Positions 25,486 to 34,069 of a stretch of 64,000 nt of DNA are shown in pieces; the stretch's first letter is position 1; every line of letters begins with the position of its first letter. Made by a program: the position numbers and the translations under genes. This DNA is from Maledivibacter halophilus (lineage in GTDB: Bacteria > Bacillota > Clostridia > Peptostreptococcales > Caminicellaceae): contig NZ_FUZT01000002.1 in NCBI RefSeq assembly GCF_900167445.1, forward strand, positions 186,001-250,000. Reading direction: 5' to 3'. The notes beneath the pieces are model-generated. The model searched no databases. It was not told the origin of the DNA and saw only the letters and a program-made list of their open reading frames with translations.

Positions 25486-26700
25486 ATGAAAAAAAAATTA
25501 TCTTTAATGCTAGCTGTGATATTAATAGCATCGATTTTTCTGTCAGCTTGTGGAGAAAGTGTAGAAACTGCCCAGGGAGTTACAGAGAAAACAGTAAAAG
25601 TAGGAAATAGTATAGCAACATCAGGACCCTTGGCACCAGTAGGAGTACCATTTAAAGCAGGGATTGAGGCATACTTTAAGATGATAAATGAGGCAGGTGG
25701 AGTAAATGGACGTATAGTAGAATATGTTCATCAGGATGATGAGTTTAATCCAGAAAAGGGTAAGGCGGCCCTTGATAGAATGATTAATGATGAAAAAGTA
25801 TTTGCTATAGTTGGACATTTTGGAACCCCAATTGTAGGTGCGACTTTAAATGATATTAAAGAAGCAGGTATTCCAGCAATATACTTTGCAACTGGAACTG
25901 GTATTCTTTATAATGAAAATGCAACAGGAAATGATAGGGTCATATATCCTGTACAGCCAGTTTATCCAATGGAAGGACGTATTATTGCAGCTTGGGCAAA
26001 AGGAGAATTTAAGGCTTCAAAAATAGGGGTCATTTATACCAATGATGATGCTGGAAAAGATTTATTAGCAGGTATTAAGAAGGAATCTGAAAGTATAGGA
26101 GGTATAGCCATTGTTGAACAGCAGGTTCCTCCAGGGGCAGAAAATGTTTCTGCTGCTGTAACAAAGCTTAAGGATGAGGATGTAGATGTTGTAGCTATTG
26201 CTGCAATCCAGGGAACCTTTCCACAGATAGCTAAGGAGCTTGCTAAGCAAGGTATGGATAAGCCGGCTATAACAACATATGTAAACTGTGATGAACGTAT
26301 GACTGAAGCTGTAAAAGATGATGTTACTGGTAAGTTTGAGATTTATGGTAATTCATGGGTGGATATGAATAAACCTGCTATAGAAGATTATAGAAAATGG
26401 ATTCAGGAAACATCAAATGAAGATTTAAGTAGCAATGCTTATGCAATGACAGGATGGATAGCAGCACATTTCTTTACTGAAGGATTGAAACGTGTTGAAG
26501 AAAATCTTACTTGGGAGTCCTATATGGATGCCCTTGAATCAGCACCAATACAAAATCCATTTGGAGGTGCTATAGATTATTCAAATGGAAAAAGATTGGG
26601 AACCCAGGAAATGTCTCTTTTTAGAATGAATCCCGATGTGCTTTCTGGCTGGGAACCATATGAAGAGTTTATGGGAATAGATGAAATATTGAAAAAATAG
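25486..26700 (+). CDS. livK: Liv-type ABC importer substrate-binding lipoprotein
   Basis: A 404-residue periplasmic-binding-type 1 lipoprotein. The lipobox is LSAC near residue 23. Blocks such as GPLAPVGVPFKAGIEAYF, INEAGGVNGR and the late NPFGGAIDYSNGKR are those of amide/branched-chain amino acid binding proteins. AGGAGG at 25471 places the start at ATG 25486; the frame is open further upstream but without a start of quality. It supplies the LivHMGF importer. The presence of a CoA-transferase next suggests that the ligand may be an organic acid. Confidence 0.88.
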   Translation: MKKKLSLMLAVILIASIFLSACGESVETAQGVTEKTVKVGNSIATSGPLAPVGVPFKAGIEAYFKMINEAGGVNGRIVEYVHQDDEFNPEKGKAALDRMINDEKVFAIVGHFGTPIVGATLNDIKEAGIPAIYFATGTGILYNENATGNDRVIYPVQPVYPMEGRIIAAWAKGEFKASKIGVIYTNDDAGKDLLAGIKKESESIGGIAIVEQQVPPGAENVSAAVTKLKDEDVDVVAIAAIQGTFPQIAKELAKQGMDKPAITTYVNCDERMTEAVKDDVTGKFEIYGNSWVDMNKPAIEDYRKWIQETSNEDLSSNAYAMTGWIAAHFFTEGLKRVEENLTWESYMDALESAPIQNPFGGAIDYSNGKRLGTQEMSLFRMNPDVLSGWEPYEEFMGIDEILKK

Positions 26701-26869
26701 TAATTGAGGAAATTGCATAACTCTAATTTGGCAAAATTGCATATGCGAATATCATTCTTAATTTAATTATTTATAATTAAATATATTTCGATGGTATGGC
26801 TTCGGAGATTTCAAAACAATATGTAGTAGTTAGTTTTTTGAGAAGGTAATTATGCAATTCGCTCAATTA
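26701..26869. mobile_element. MITE-like inverted-repeat element (family 1, copy 1)
   Basis: The 169-bp element begins directly after the livK stop codon. Ends are TAATTGAGGAAATTGCATAA (26701-26720) and, inverted, TAATTATGCAATTCGCTCAATTA (26847-26869). Inside are a perfect 10-bp hairpin (26761-26782) and the block CAAAACAATATGTAGTAG, shared with copy 2 and, inverted, with copy 3. There is no coding capacity. Confidence 0.65.
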
Positions 26870-26894
26870 AGAAAAAATCAGATATAAAATAAAT

Positions 26895-26937
26895 ATGCTC
26901 GGTTTTTCTAAGAAATTCACTTGGATAGCCGAGCTTT
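26895..26937 (+). terminator. weak hairpin upstream of the CoA-transferase gene
   Basis: GCTCGG and CCGAGC (26897-26934) flank a 26-nt loop; the following tract is only CTTTAAT. It could be a weak terminator or leader hairpin in the 270-bp gap between livK and the CoA-transferase. Confidence 0.35.
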
Positions 26938-26970
26938 AATATAAATTAAATAAAGGGGATGTATAAGAAA

Positions 26971-28275
26971 ATGTTCAATAATAAGATAATATCCGCCCAA
27001 GAAGCTTTAAAAAAAATCAAATCAAATGATACTATTGTAACTGGCTTAGGGGGATCAGAAGCTAAGGAGCTGCTTACAAATTTACATAGTATTGCCAGTG
27101 AAGTGGAAAACGTAACGGTAACCACATGTCTTCCAACGGTGAATGCTGATTATTTTATGAATGATAAGTATAAAAATTCATTTCGTATGGATGGTTGGTT
27201 TTATACTGGAGGTATGAGGAAGGTCCATAAAAATGGTAATATTTCTTATATACCCAATCACTTACATTTAGCTGCAGTAAGAAGACTCGATTATATTAAA
27301 CCAAATGTATACATAGGAAATGCCACGCCACCAGATGGACATGGATTTGTATCCTTATCCTTGGGTAATGTTTACGAAAAAAGAATGATAGAAGCAGCTG
27401 ACCTTGTGATTTTAGAAATAAATAACAAGCTTCCTCGAACCTTTGGAGATGTGGAACTTCATGTAAATGATATAGATTACATGATTGAAGTGGATTATGA
27501 TGTGCCGGAAATTCCCGATGCACAGCCAAATGAAAAGGATTTAAAAATAGGGGCTTATATTGCTGAGTATATTAATGATGGAGATTGTATACAGCTGGGT
27601 ATAGGAGGTATTCCCAATGCCGTTACAGCTTCACTGATGAATAAAAAGGATCTTGGAGTTCATACTGAAATGATTACTACGGGAATGATGAAGCTTGCAA
27701 AGGCAGGAGTTATAACTGGTAAACAAAAAAACTTTAATAAGGGAAAGATGGTAGCAGCATTTGCCCTTGGTACTAAGGAATTATACGATTTTATGGATAA
27801 TAATCCATCAATAATGATTATGGATGGAAATTGGGTTAACGATCCTTATATAGTAGGGCAAAACCATAATCAAGTATCAATAAATACTACTATTGAAATA
27901 GATCTGACTGGACAATGTGCTTCGGAGTCTATAGGGTCAAGGCAGTTTAGTGGAACAGGAGGACAGGTGGATACTGCTATAGGAGCCCAAAGATCCCAAA
28001 ATGGCCGAGCTTTTATAGCTCTTTATTCTACAACAAAAATTAAAGATAAGGATACAGGAGAAAGAGTTGAGATTTCAAAAATTGTTCCACAATTGAAGGC
28101 TGGTGCAGCTGTAACTTTATCTAGAAATGATGTTGACTATGTTGTTACAGAATATGGTGTTGTAAATTTAAGGGGTACTTCTATAAGGGATCGTGTTAAT
28201 AAACTTATTAGTATAGCCCATCCGAAGTTTAGAGAAGAGCTTTATAAAGAAGCATTGAAAACTGGTTTGATATAG
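26971..28275 (+). CDS. acetyl-CoA hydrolase/transferase family CoA-transferase
   Basis: A 434-residue CoA-transferase of the 4-hydroxybutyrate/butyryl-CoA:acetate type. It has the LGIGGIPNAVTASL nucleotide-binding block and HTEM at residues 231-234, whose glutamate (E233) is at the place of the catalytic glutamate in this family, and FSGTGGQVD near residue 330. It moves CoA from acetyl-CoA or another acyl-CoA to a carboxylic acid, so it would activate an imported acid without ATP. ATG 26971 has AAAGGGG 12 bp upstream; ATG 26959 touches that site and is less likely. The exact acid is not predictable. Confidence 0.85.
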   Translation: MFNNKIISAQEALKKIKSNDTIVTGLGGSEAKELLTNLHSIASEVENVTVTTCLPTVNADYFMNDKYKNSFRMDGWFYTGGMRKVHKNGNISYIPNHLHLAAVRRLDYIKPNVYIGNATPPDGHGFVSLSLGNVYEKRMIEAADLVILEINNKLPRTFGDVELHVNDIDYMIEVDYDVPEIPDAQPNEKDLKIGAYIAEYINDGDCIQLGIGGIPNAVTASLMNKKDLGVHTEMITTGMMKLAKAGVITGKQKNFNKGKMVAAFALGTKELYDFMDNNPSIMIMDGNWVNDPYIVGQNHNQVSINTTIEIDLTGQCASESIGSRQFSGTGGQVDTAIGAQRSQNGRAFIALYSTTKIKDKDTGERVEISKIVPQLKAGAAVTLSRNDVDYVVTEYGVVNLRGTSIRDRVNKLISIAHPKFREELYKEALKTGLI

Positions 28276-28338
28276 CGAAGCAATATTAAATTCAAATCAT
28301 AAATTTTAATTTTAAAATTATAGAAAGAGGTGATAAGA

Positions 28339-29214
28339 GTGAAAATTATAGAAATAAAGAAAATAACATTACTAAATGGTGAAACATATAGATATAGACA
28401 ATATATAGGAGGAGAGAAAAATATAGTTTTACTCCATGGAAACTTAGCTAGTTCCAAGTTTTATGATGAGTTAATACAGGATTTACCAGAGGAATATACT
28501 GTTTATGCAATGGATATGAGGGGACTTGGAGGATCTACCTATAATAGACCAATAGATACTTTAAGAGATTTTGCAGGAGATTTAAAATTATTTGTAGATA
28601 AGCTGGGATTAGAAAAATTTGATTTATTAGGCTGGTCAACAGGAGGAGCTGTAAGCATGCTTTTCTGTTCAAGTTATGGTTATATGGTAAATAGACTATT
28701 TCTGATAGCCTCAGCACCAGCTTCAGGATATCATTCCTATGCAGTAGATGCCCATGGGAATAAAACATTACTTAAATCCAAAAAAGAAATTCAGGAAGAT
28801 CCTATAAAAATAGAATTACTGAGGGCATTAGAAAATAAAGATAGAGATTATTATAAAAAAGTTTGGAGTGCTGCAATATACAATAAAAAGAAGCCAGATC
28901 CAGAATTATATGATATACATTTAGAAGAAAGTCTACTTCAGAAAAATTTAATTGATGTATATTATGGCTTGGCAAAGTTTAATATATCTAAATATTATAA
29001 TGGATTAACTATGGGCACAGAAGAGGTAGATAGAATAAATATGCCTACAATAATAGTTCAAGGTAAAGATGATTTACTGGTTTGTGTTGATGAAGCTAGG
29101 GAGTTAAAAGAAAGCATAGGGAATAATGCAAAGCTTGTAGTAGTAGAAGACTGTGGACATTCACCTATGATAGATGCTCCCGAGCTATTGGTGAAGGTAA
29201 TAAGTGAATCATAG
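28339..29214 (+). CDS. alpha/beta hydrolase (first of two)
   Basis: A 291-residue alpha/beta-hydrolase-fold protein. The oxyanion region is LLHGNLAS, the nucleophile elbow is GWSTGG, the acid is in QGKDDLLV and the histidine is in CGHSP. It has no signal peptide. Such enzymes cleave esters, thioesters or C-C bonds next to a carbonyl. It follows the CoA-transferase by 63 bp and precedes a second hydrolase by 25 bp, so both probably act on intermediates of the same pathway. GTG 28339 after AGAGGTGAT is my start; GTG 28330 overlaps that site. Confidence 0.85.
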   Translation: MKIIEIKKITLLNGETYRYRQYIGGEKNIVLLHGNLASSKFYDELIQDLPEEYTVYAMDMRGLGGSTYNRPIDTLRDFAGDLKLFVDKLGLEKFDLLGWSTGGAVSMLFCSSYGYMVNRLFLIASAPASGYHSYAVDAHGNKTLLKSKKEIQEDPIKIELLRALENKDRDYYKKVWSAAIYNKKKPDPELYDIHLEESLLQKNLIDVYYGLAKFNISKYYNGLTMGTEEVDRINMPTIIVQGKDDLLVCVDEARELKESIGNNAKLVVVEDCGHSPMIDAPELLVKVISES

Positions 29215-29239
29215 AAATTATTGAATAAGAGGTGTTAAA

Positions 29240-30058
29240 ATGTCTGAATTAAGATATAATAATAAAAGAATCTATTATGAGATTTATGGAGATGGAGAAC
29301 CTCTAATATTATTAAATGGAATTATGATGAGTCATTTAAGCTGGAAGGCTTTTATACCGGAGCTGTCAAAAAATAAAAAGCTAATATTATTTGATTTCTT
29401 AGATCAGGGAAAGTCTGATAAAATGGAAGGTATTAAATACGGTCATGAATTACAGGTGGAAGCATTAAAGGCCCTGATTAATCATATGAATATAAAAAAG
29501 GCTGATATTGTAGGTATATCCTATGGTGGCGAAATAGCCATGCAATTTGCTATAAAATATAAAGAATTGGTGGGTAAGCTTATACTTTTCAATACTGCCA
29601 GTTATACTACCCCTTGGCTTAGAGATATAGGTAGAGGATGGATAAATGCAGCAAAGACCTATGATCCAGAAACATTTTATAATGTATCTATACCGTATAT
29701 TTATTCTCCATTATTTTATACTGAAAATAATGAATGGATGGAAAAAAGGAGAAAGATTTTATATAATGTATTTAATAGAGATTTTTTGAATTCTATGATT
29801 AGGCTTACAAAAAGTTCAGAGGGCTATGAAATTAGAAGTATGTTAAGAGAAATAAAGGCAGAGACATTGATTGTAGGAGCAGAATATGATTATATAACTC
29901 CTTTAATAGAACAGGAATATATTAATGAGAATATAAAGGGTTCTAAGTTTTTAGTGATAAAGAATTGTGGTCATGCATCAATGTATGAGAAACCAAATGA
30001 ATTTATATTACTAGTCAATGGTTTTTTGAATATAGAAAAAAGCTTGTTGATTGTATGA
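29240..30058 (+). CDS. alpha/beta hydrolase (second of two)
   Basis: A 272-residue alpha/beta hydrolase, only distantly similar to the preceding one. The nucleophile elbow is GISYGGE, the acid is in GAEYDYIT and the histidine is in NCGHAS. It starts MSELRYNNKRIYYEIYGDGE, an arrangement seen in small esterases and C-C hydrolases. AGAGGTG precedes ATG 29240. Two hydrolases beside a CoA-transferase and a thiolase-fold enzyme suggest stepwise breakdown of an imported acid. No terminator is clear in the 189 bp before the TetR gene. Confidence 0.82.
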   Translation: MSELRYNNKRIYYEIYGDGEPLILLNGIMMSHLSWKAFIPELSKNKKLILFDFLDQGKSDKMEGIKYGHELQVEALKALINHMNIKKADIVGISYGGEIAMQFAIKYKELVGKLILFNTASYTTPWLRDIGRGWINAAKTYDPETFYNVSIPYIYSPLFYTENNEWMEKRRKILYNVFNRDFLNSMIRLTKSSEGYEIRSMLREIKAETLIVGAEYDYITPLIEQEYINENIKGSKFLVIKNCGHASMYEKPNEFILLVNGFLNIEKSLLIV

Positions 30059-30247
30059 AAATATGGAATAAAATATTTTCTATTGTTAAAGTTTTAAAAA
30101 TTAGATAAATATTTTAGAGTGTATAAGATGGATTTTTAACTTTAAAACATGATTAAGTGATTTTGTATGGTGATGTACATAATAATATTTGTATATAGTA
30201 AATTAGGTTTTACTGTAACGGTTCTATAAAAGAGGGAGCATAATATT

Positions 30248-30832
30248 ATGAGCAAAAAAAATAAAACTAGTTATAAGATTATGGAAGTAGCATTAAAACT
30301 ATTTTCTGAGCAGGGATATTATTCTACTACTACAAAACAAATAGCAAAAGAAGCGAAAGTGAATGAATTGACTGTATTTAGACATTTTAAGACGAAGGAA
30401 AACTTATTTCAGGAAACTACTCAAAACTATGTAAGGGAAGTAAAAGTTGATGAAATAGTAAATAAGATAAAGGATAATGATTTTGATGATAATATAAGAA
30501 TATTATCAAGAAAATTTCTTGATTTATATTTTTATAATATAAAACTATATAAAGTACAGATGAAGCTGGCAGATAAAGAAAGAAAATTTATAAGATTAAA
30601 GCTATCTCGTGAAATTCAAGAAGTGCTGATAAATTATTTTGAGGAGTTAGCTGAAAAAGGAGAAATTAGTGGAGATCCCAAAATGATGGCAGCAACATTT
30701 GTTAATAGTATATTGGGAGCTTTTACCGTATATGTACTTACAAATGATACATTTACAGATATATCTATAGAAAAAATGGTTGATGAACATGCAAAACAGT
30801 TTTCATCATTTTATCAAACAAAAAAAAACTGA
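30248..30832 (+). CDS. TetR-family repressor of the KAS III/Liv region (first TetR)
   Basis: A 194-residue TetR regulator. The helix-turn-helix ends in the recognition part KVNELTVFRHFKTKENLF; the rest is a helical ligand-binding domain. The recognition helix resembles that of the second TetR at 50780 (GVCEMTIFRHFDNKRNLF). It follows the importer/hydrolase genes, so it is the natural candidate to bind the operator at 18783, which is very like the operator of the second TetR gene. I see no such site directly before its own gene. AGAGGGAG precedes ATG 30248. Confidence 0.85.
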   Translation: MSKKNKTSYKIMEVALKLFSEQGYYSTTTKQIAKEAKVNELTVFRHFKTKENLFQETTQNYVREVKVDEIVNKIKDNDFDDNIRILSRKFLDLYFYNIKLYKVQMKLADKERKFIRLKLSREIQEVLINYFEELAEKGEISGDPKMMAATFVNSILGAFTVYVLTNDTFTDISIEKMVDEHAKQFSSFYQTKKN

Positions 30833-30853
30833 GACAATCATCTCAGTTTTTTT
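30826..30853 (+). terminator. intrinsic terminator overlapping the TetR stop codon
   Basis: AAACTGAGA - CAATCA - TCTCAGTTT stem followed by a T-run; the TGA stop at 30830 is inside the left arm. Confidence 0.9.
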
Positions 30854-30902
30854 ATTTATTTTTAATATAGTAAAAAAGTTTAATAATAGATCAAATTTTA
30901 TA

Positions 30903-31030
30903 TAAATGAGGAAATTGCATAATACATGTAAAGAATCTCAAAACACAAAATGTAGTAGAAAGAGTTAGGGGGATTGTCTACATATTGTATCTTGGAATTA
31001 GTGATGTTAATTACGTAAGTTTCTCAAATA
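30903..31030. mobile_element. MITE-like inverted-repeat element (family 1, copy 2)
   Basis: 128 bp with ends TAAATGAGGAAATTGCATAA (30903) and, inverted, a degenerate partner at 31008-31030 (15 of 23 positions). Inside is CAAAACACAAAATGTAGTAG, matching copy 1. It lies in the gap after the first TetR gene and has no coding capacity. It appears older than copy 1, because the right end is decayed. Confidence 0.5.
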
Positions 31031-31064
31031 AGAAGATTCCATAATCATATCAAATAATATTGGA

Positions 31065-31092
31065 TTGCAAGAGTACAAAAATATATTATAAT
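31065..31092 (+). promoter_or_regulatory. promoter-like sequence for the 53-aa gene
   Basis: TTGCAA (31065-31070) and TATAAT (31087-31092) with a 16-bp spacer, about 105 bp before the small gene at 31197. Confidence 0.5.
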
Positions 31093-31196
31093 AAATATAG
31101 GGATAGTAGAAGGAAATTTGTCATTAAAGCTGTGAAAAAGTAGAATTTTATAATAATATAAATAATAAATATATAATAAAGGACGGGTGATTAGTT

Positions 31197-31358
31197 GTGG
31201 GAAAAACCAAAGAACAAGCTACAGAAGAGCTTAGAGGATTAGTTGAGATTATAGTAGAGCTGTTAAAGAATAACAATGTAGGTATTGGACTGACCGATGA
31301 TAAGAAATTTGTACTGATTGATAGTGAAACAGGTATATGTATGGAACTTGAAAAATAA
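31197..31358 (+). CDS. hypothetical 53-residue protein
   Basis: GTG 31197 is preceded by GGACGGGTGA. The product is acidic and soluble: an N-terminal helix (TEELRGLVEIIVELLKNNN) followed by a likely beta-hairpin (KKFVLIDSETGICMELEK). A promoter-like sequence upstream and an intrinsic terminator 15 bp after the stop make it a plausible single-gene unit. I do not recognise the family. It has no signal peptide, membrane segment or metal-binding pattern. It lies between the first TetR and arcA, with no evidence for a link to either. Confidence 0.55.
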   Translation: MGKTKEQATEELRGLVEIIVELLKNNNVGIGLTDDKKFVLIDSETGICMELEK

Positions 31359-31372
31359 ATATTTTTTAAAAT

Positions 31373-31400
31373 CAACTCCCAAATAAAGGGGGTTTTTTTG
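31373..31400 (+). terminator. intrinsic terminator after the 53-aa gene
   Basis: AACTCCC - AAATAAA - GGGGGTT stem followed by a run of seven T. Confidence 0.75.
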
Positions 31401-31497
31401 ATTTTAAGGGATTCTATTGGATAATTGAGGATATTATAAACATTTTAAAGTAAAATAAAGGAGTGTATGAAAATTTCATAGAATAGTGAGAAAATTA

Positions 31498-31556
31498 TTG
31501 ACAAAAGAAAAATGACGTATTATACTCAAAATATAATTAATAACTACCTAGGTAGT
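31498..31556 (+). promoter_or_regulatory. promoter and palindromic operator of arcA
   Basis: TTGACA (31498-31503) and TATACT (31521-31526), spacer 17 bp. About 10 bp after the predicted transcription start is the perfect 14-bp palindrome ACTACCTAGGTAGT (31543-31556), positioned to block transcription when bound. No regulator can be assigned; the TrmB-type protein at 35022 is the nearest candidate. Confidence 0.65.
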
Positions 31557-31581
31557 AACTAAATGAAAGCAGGGATTAAGT

Positions 31582-32817
31582 ATGGGGAATAATCAAGCTT
31601 TACAGGTGTATTCAGAGATTGGAAGCTTGAAAAAGGTTTTGCTTCATAGACCAGGAAGAGAAATTGAAAATTTGACACCGGATCTTATGGATAGATTGCT
31701 ATTTGATGATATCCCTTATTTAGAAATAGCAAAACAGGAACATGATGCATTTGCAGATATATTTAGGAATAATGGGGCTGATGTATTTTATTTAGAAGAA
31801 TTAACTGCCCAAGCTATTACTGATGATGTTATTAAAAATAAATTTATTGATGAGTTTATTGAAGAAGCAAAACCAATGAGTAGGAAAAAAAGAGAACTTG
31901 TAAAGGAGTATCTTTTAAGCTTTTCATCTAATAAAAAAATGGTTAGTAAAATGATGGAAGGTATTAGAAAGAATGAAATAAAAAATTTTGAAAAAACTTC
32001 ACTATCAGATATGATTGAATCTGAATATCCTTTTATAGTGGATCCTATGCCAAATCTATATTTTACAAGGGATCCATTTGCAACTATAGGCTCAGGAATT
32101 TCTCTCAATCATATGAAAACGATTACCAGAAATAGAGAAACACTGTTTTCAAAATACATATTTAAATATCATAATATGTTTAAAAATGAAGAAATTCCAT
32201 TTTGGTTTAAAAGAGATGAAAATGCTTCTATAGAAGGTGGAGATCAGCTGGTGCTTAGTGATAAGGTAGTTGCTATTGGAATATCTGAAAGAACACAGGC
32301 AGCGGCTATAGAAAAACTTACAAAGAGAATATTTGAAAAAAATGAAAGCTTTGAAGTAGTATTAGCCTTTGATATACCAAAAAAAAGAGCATTTATGCAT
32401 CTTGATACAGTATTTACAATGGTAGATTATGATAAATTTACAATTCATCCTGAAATTGAGGGGCCACTTACAGTTTATTCAATAAGAAAAGGTGAAAATG
32501 AAGAAGAACTAATAATAGATAAGGAAACTAAAGAACTTAGTGAAATACTTAGCAAATATCTTGAAATTGATAGAGTTACTTTAATTCGTTGTGGAGCTGG
32601 AAACATGATAGACGCAGGGAGAGAACAGTGGAATGATGGATCGAATACCCTTGCTATTGCACCAGGAGAAGTGATAGTTTATTCTAGAAATCATGTTACT
32701 AATAAACTATTAGAAGAACATGGTATTAAATTGCATATTATGCCGTCATCAGAGTTATCGAGAGGCCGTGGAGGCCCAAGATGTATGAGTATGCCTTTGT
32801 TTAGAGAAAAAATTTAA
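31582..32817 (+). CDS. arcA: arginine deiminase
   Basis: The 411-residue enzyme that converts arginine to citrulline and ammonia, first step of the arginine deiminase pathway. Visible signatures are [26 protein letters not shown] and the C-terminal catalytic Cys401 in RCMSMPL. The length is normal. ATG 31582 is preceded by CAGGGA. It has its own promoter and is followed at 20 bp by ornithine carbamoyltransferase. It is a cytosolic ATP-yielding route and also raises pH. Confidence 0.96.
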   Translation: MGNNQALQVYSEIGSLKKVLLHRPGREIENLTPDLMDRLLFDDIPYLEIAKQEHDAFADIFRNNGADVFYLEELTAQAITDDVIKNKFIDEFIEEAKPMSRKKRELVKEYLLSFSSNKKMVSKMMEGIRKNEIKNFEKTSLSDMIESEYPFIVDPMPNLYFTRDPFATIGSGISLNHMKTITRNRETLFSKYIFKYHNMFKNEEIPFWFKRDENASIEGGDQLVLSDKVVAIGISERTQAAAIEKLTKRIFEKNESFEVVLAFDIPKKRAFMHLDTVFTMVDYDKFTIHPEIEGPLTVYSIRKGENEEELIIDKETKELSEILSKYLEIDRVTLIRCGAGNMIDAGREQWNDGSNTLAIAPGEVIVYSRNHVTNKLLEEHGIKLHIMPSSELSRGRGGPRCMSMPLFREKI

Positions 32818-32837
32818 AATAAAAAGGAGGAACAAAA

Positions 32838-33830
32838 ATGCCAATCAGTTTAAAAGGAAGAAATTTTATTACGCTAAAGGATTTTACACCACAGGAAATT
32901 AAGTATTTGTTAGATTTATCTATGGATCTTAAAAGAAAGAAAAGAGCAGGAATAAAAGGAGATTTATTAGAGGGAAAAAATATAGTATTATTATTTGAAA
33001 AAACATCAACAAGAACAAGATGTGCATTTGAAGTGGCTGGTTTCGATGAAGGAGCACAAGTTACGTTTTTAAGCAATAGCCAAATGGGTAAAAAGGAATC
33101 AATTGAAGATACTGCTAAGGTTCTTGGAAGATTCTATGATGGTATTGAATTTAGAGGATTTAAACAAGAAACAGTAGAAGATTTGGCTGCTAATGCTGGA
33201 GTACCAGTATGGAATGGACTTACTGATTTATATCATCCAACTCAAATTCTTGCAGATTTCTTAACTGTAATGGAGCATGTTGATAAGCCTCTTGATAAAG
33301 TTAAATTTGTTTATGTTGGAGATGCAAGAAACAATATGGGGAATTCATTGATGATTGGTGCTGCCAAAATGGGTATGCATTTTGTAGGGATAGCTCCAAA
33401 GGAATTATTCCCATCAGAAGAATTGGTGTCAGAAATGAAGGCAGTGGCTAAAGAAACAGGAGCTATAATAGAATTCACAGAAAATATCCAAGAAGGTGTA
33501 AAGGATGCTGATGTAATCTATACTGATGTTTGGGTATCAATGGGTGAAGAAGATCAGTTTGAAGAGAGAATTAAGCAGCTTAAACCATATCAGGTAAATA
33601 TGGATATGATTAATCAAACAGGAAATCCTGATGTGATTTTCTTACATTGTTTACCATCATTTCATGATACTAAGACAATAGTGGGAAAAGAAATTTATGA
33701 AAAATTTGGATTGAAAGAAATGGAAGTAACTGATGAAGTATTTAGAAGCAAGCATTCAGTCGTATTTGATGAAGCTGAAAATAGAATGCATACAATCAAA
33801 GCTGTGATGGTGGCAACTATAGGAAAATAG
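32838..33830 (+). CDS. arcB: ornithine carbamoyltransferase, catabolic
   Basis: A 330-residue carbamoyltransferase. STRTRC binds carbamoyl phosphate, HPTQ follows near residue 135, and [10 protein letters not shown] holds the ornithine-binding cysteine. In this operon it runs in the catabolic direction, cleaving citrulline to ornithine and carbamoyl phosphate. AAGGAGG precedes ATG 32838. Sequence alone cannot prove catabolic use, but the placement between arcA and arcC does. The end of the gene lies in a terminator hairpin. Confidence 0.93.
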   Translation: MPISLKGRNFITLKDFTPQEIKYLLDLSMDLKRKKRAGIKGDLLEGKNIVLLFEKTSTRTRCAFEVAGFDEGAQVTFLSNSQMGKKESIEDTAKVLGRFYDGIEFRGFKQETVEDLAANAGVPVWNGLTDLYHPTQILADFLTVMEHVDKPLDKVKFVYVGDARNNMGNSLMIGAAKMGMHFVGIAPKELFPSEELVSEMKAVAKETGAIIEFTENIQEGVKDADVIYTDVWVSMGEEDQFEERIKQLKPYQVNMDMINQTGNPDVIFLHCLPSFHDTKTIVGKEIYEKFGLKEMEVTDEVFRSKHSVVFDEAENRMHTIKAVMVATIGK

Positions 33831-33853
33831 AAGGCATTATCCTATAGTTTTTT
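33815..33853 (+). terminator. intrinsic terminator overlapping the end of the ornithine carbamoyltransferase gene
   Basis: AACTATAGGA (33815-33824, coding) pairs with TCCTATAGTT (33840-33849), followed by T. It separates arcA-arcB from arcC, so read-through or a separate promoter must serve arcC. Beyond it, the perfect 11-bp repeat ATAGTTGCTAG (33875) / CTAGCAACTAT (33964) adds further secondary structure to the gap. Confidence 0.75.
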
Positions 33854-33969
33854 AGAGGTCTTTTAGAAAATAAAATAGTTGCTAGTTATTAGAATATGAC
33901 TTTTTAAGGTTTTTTCTTTATAATTTTGATGATTTGGAAGATAAGATTTTAAATAGCTAGAGGCTAGCA

Positions 33970-34046
33970 ACTATAGATATGTAATTAAGAAATTTAACTT
34001 ACTCCATTATCCACTTATTTAGTTTCTCAATTACATATCTATATTA
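33970..34046. repeat. long hairpin upstream of arcC (element family 2, copy A)
   Basis: TATAGATATGTAATTAAGAAA (33972-33992) pairs with its inverted copy at 34023-34043; 20 of 21 positions are complementary. The loop is 30 nt. It lies 24 bp before the arcC start and so includes or touches its leader. Its ends match the elements at 12996 and 59900. Confidence 0.6.
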
Positions 34047-34069
34047 TTTATTTAAGGAGGGGACAAAGA

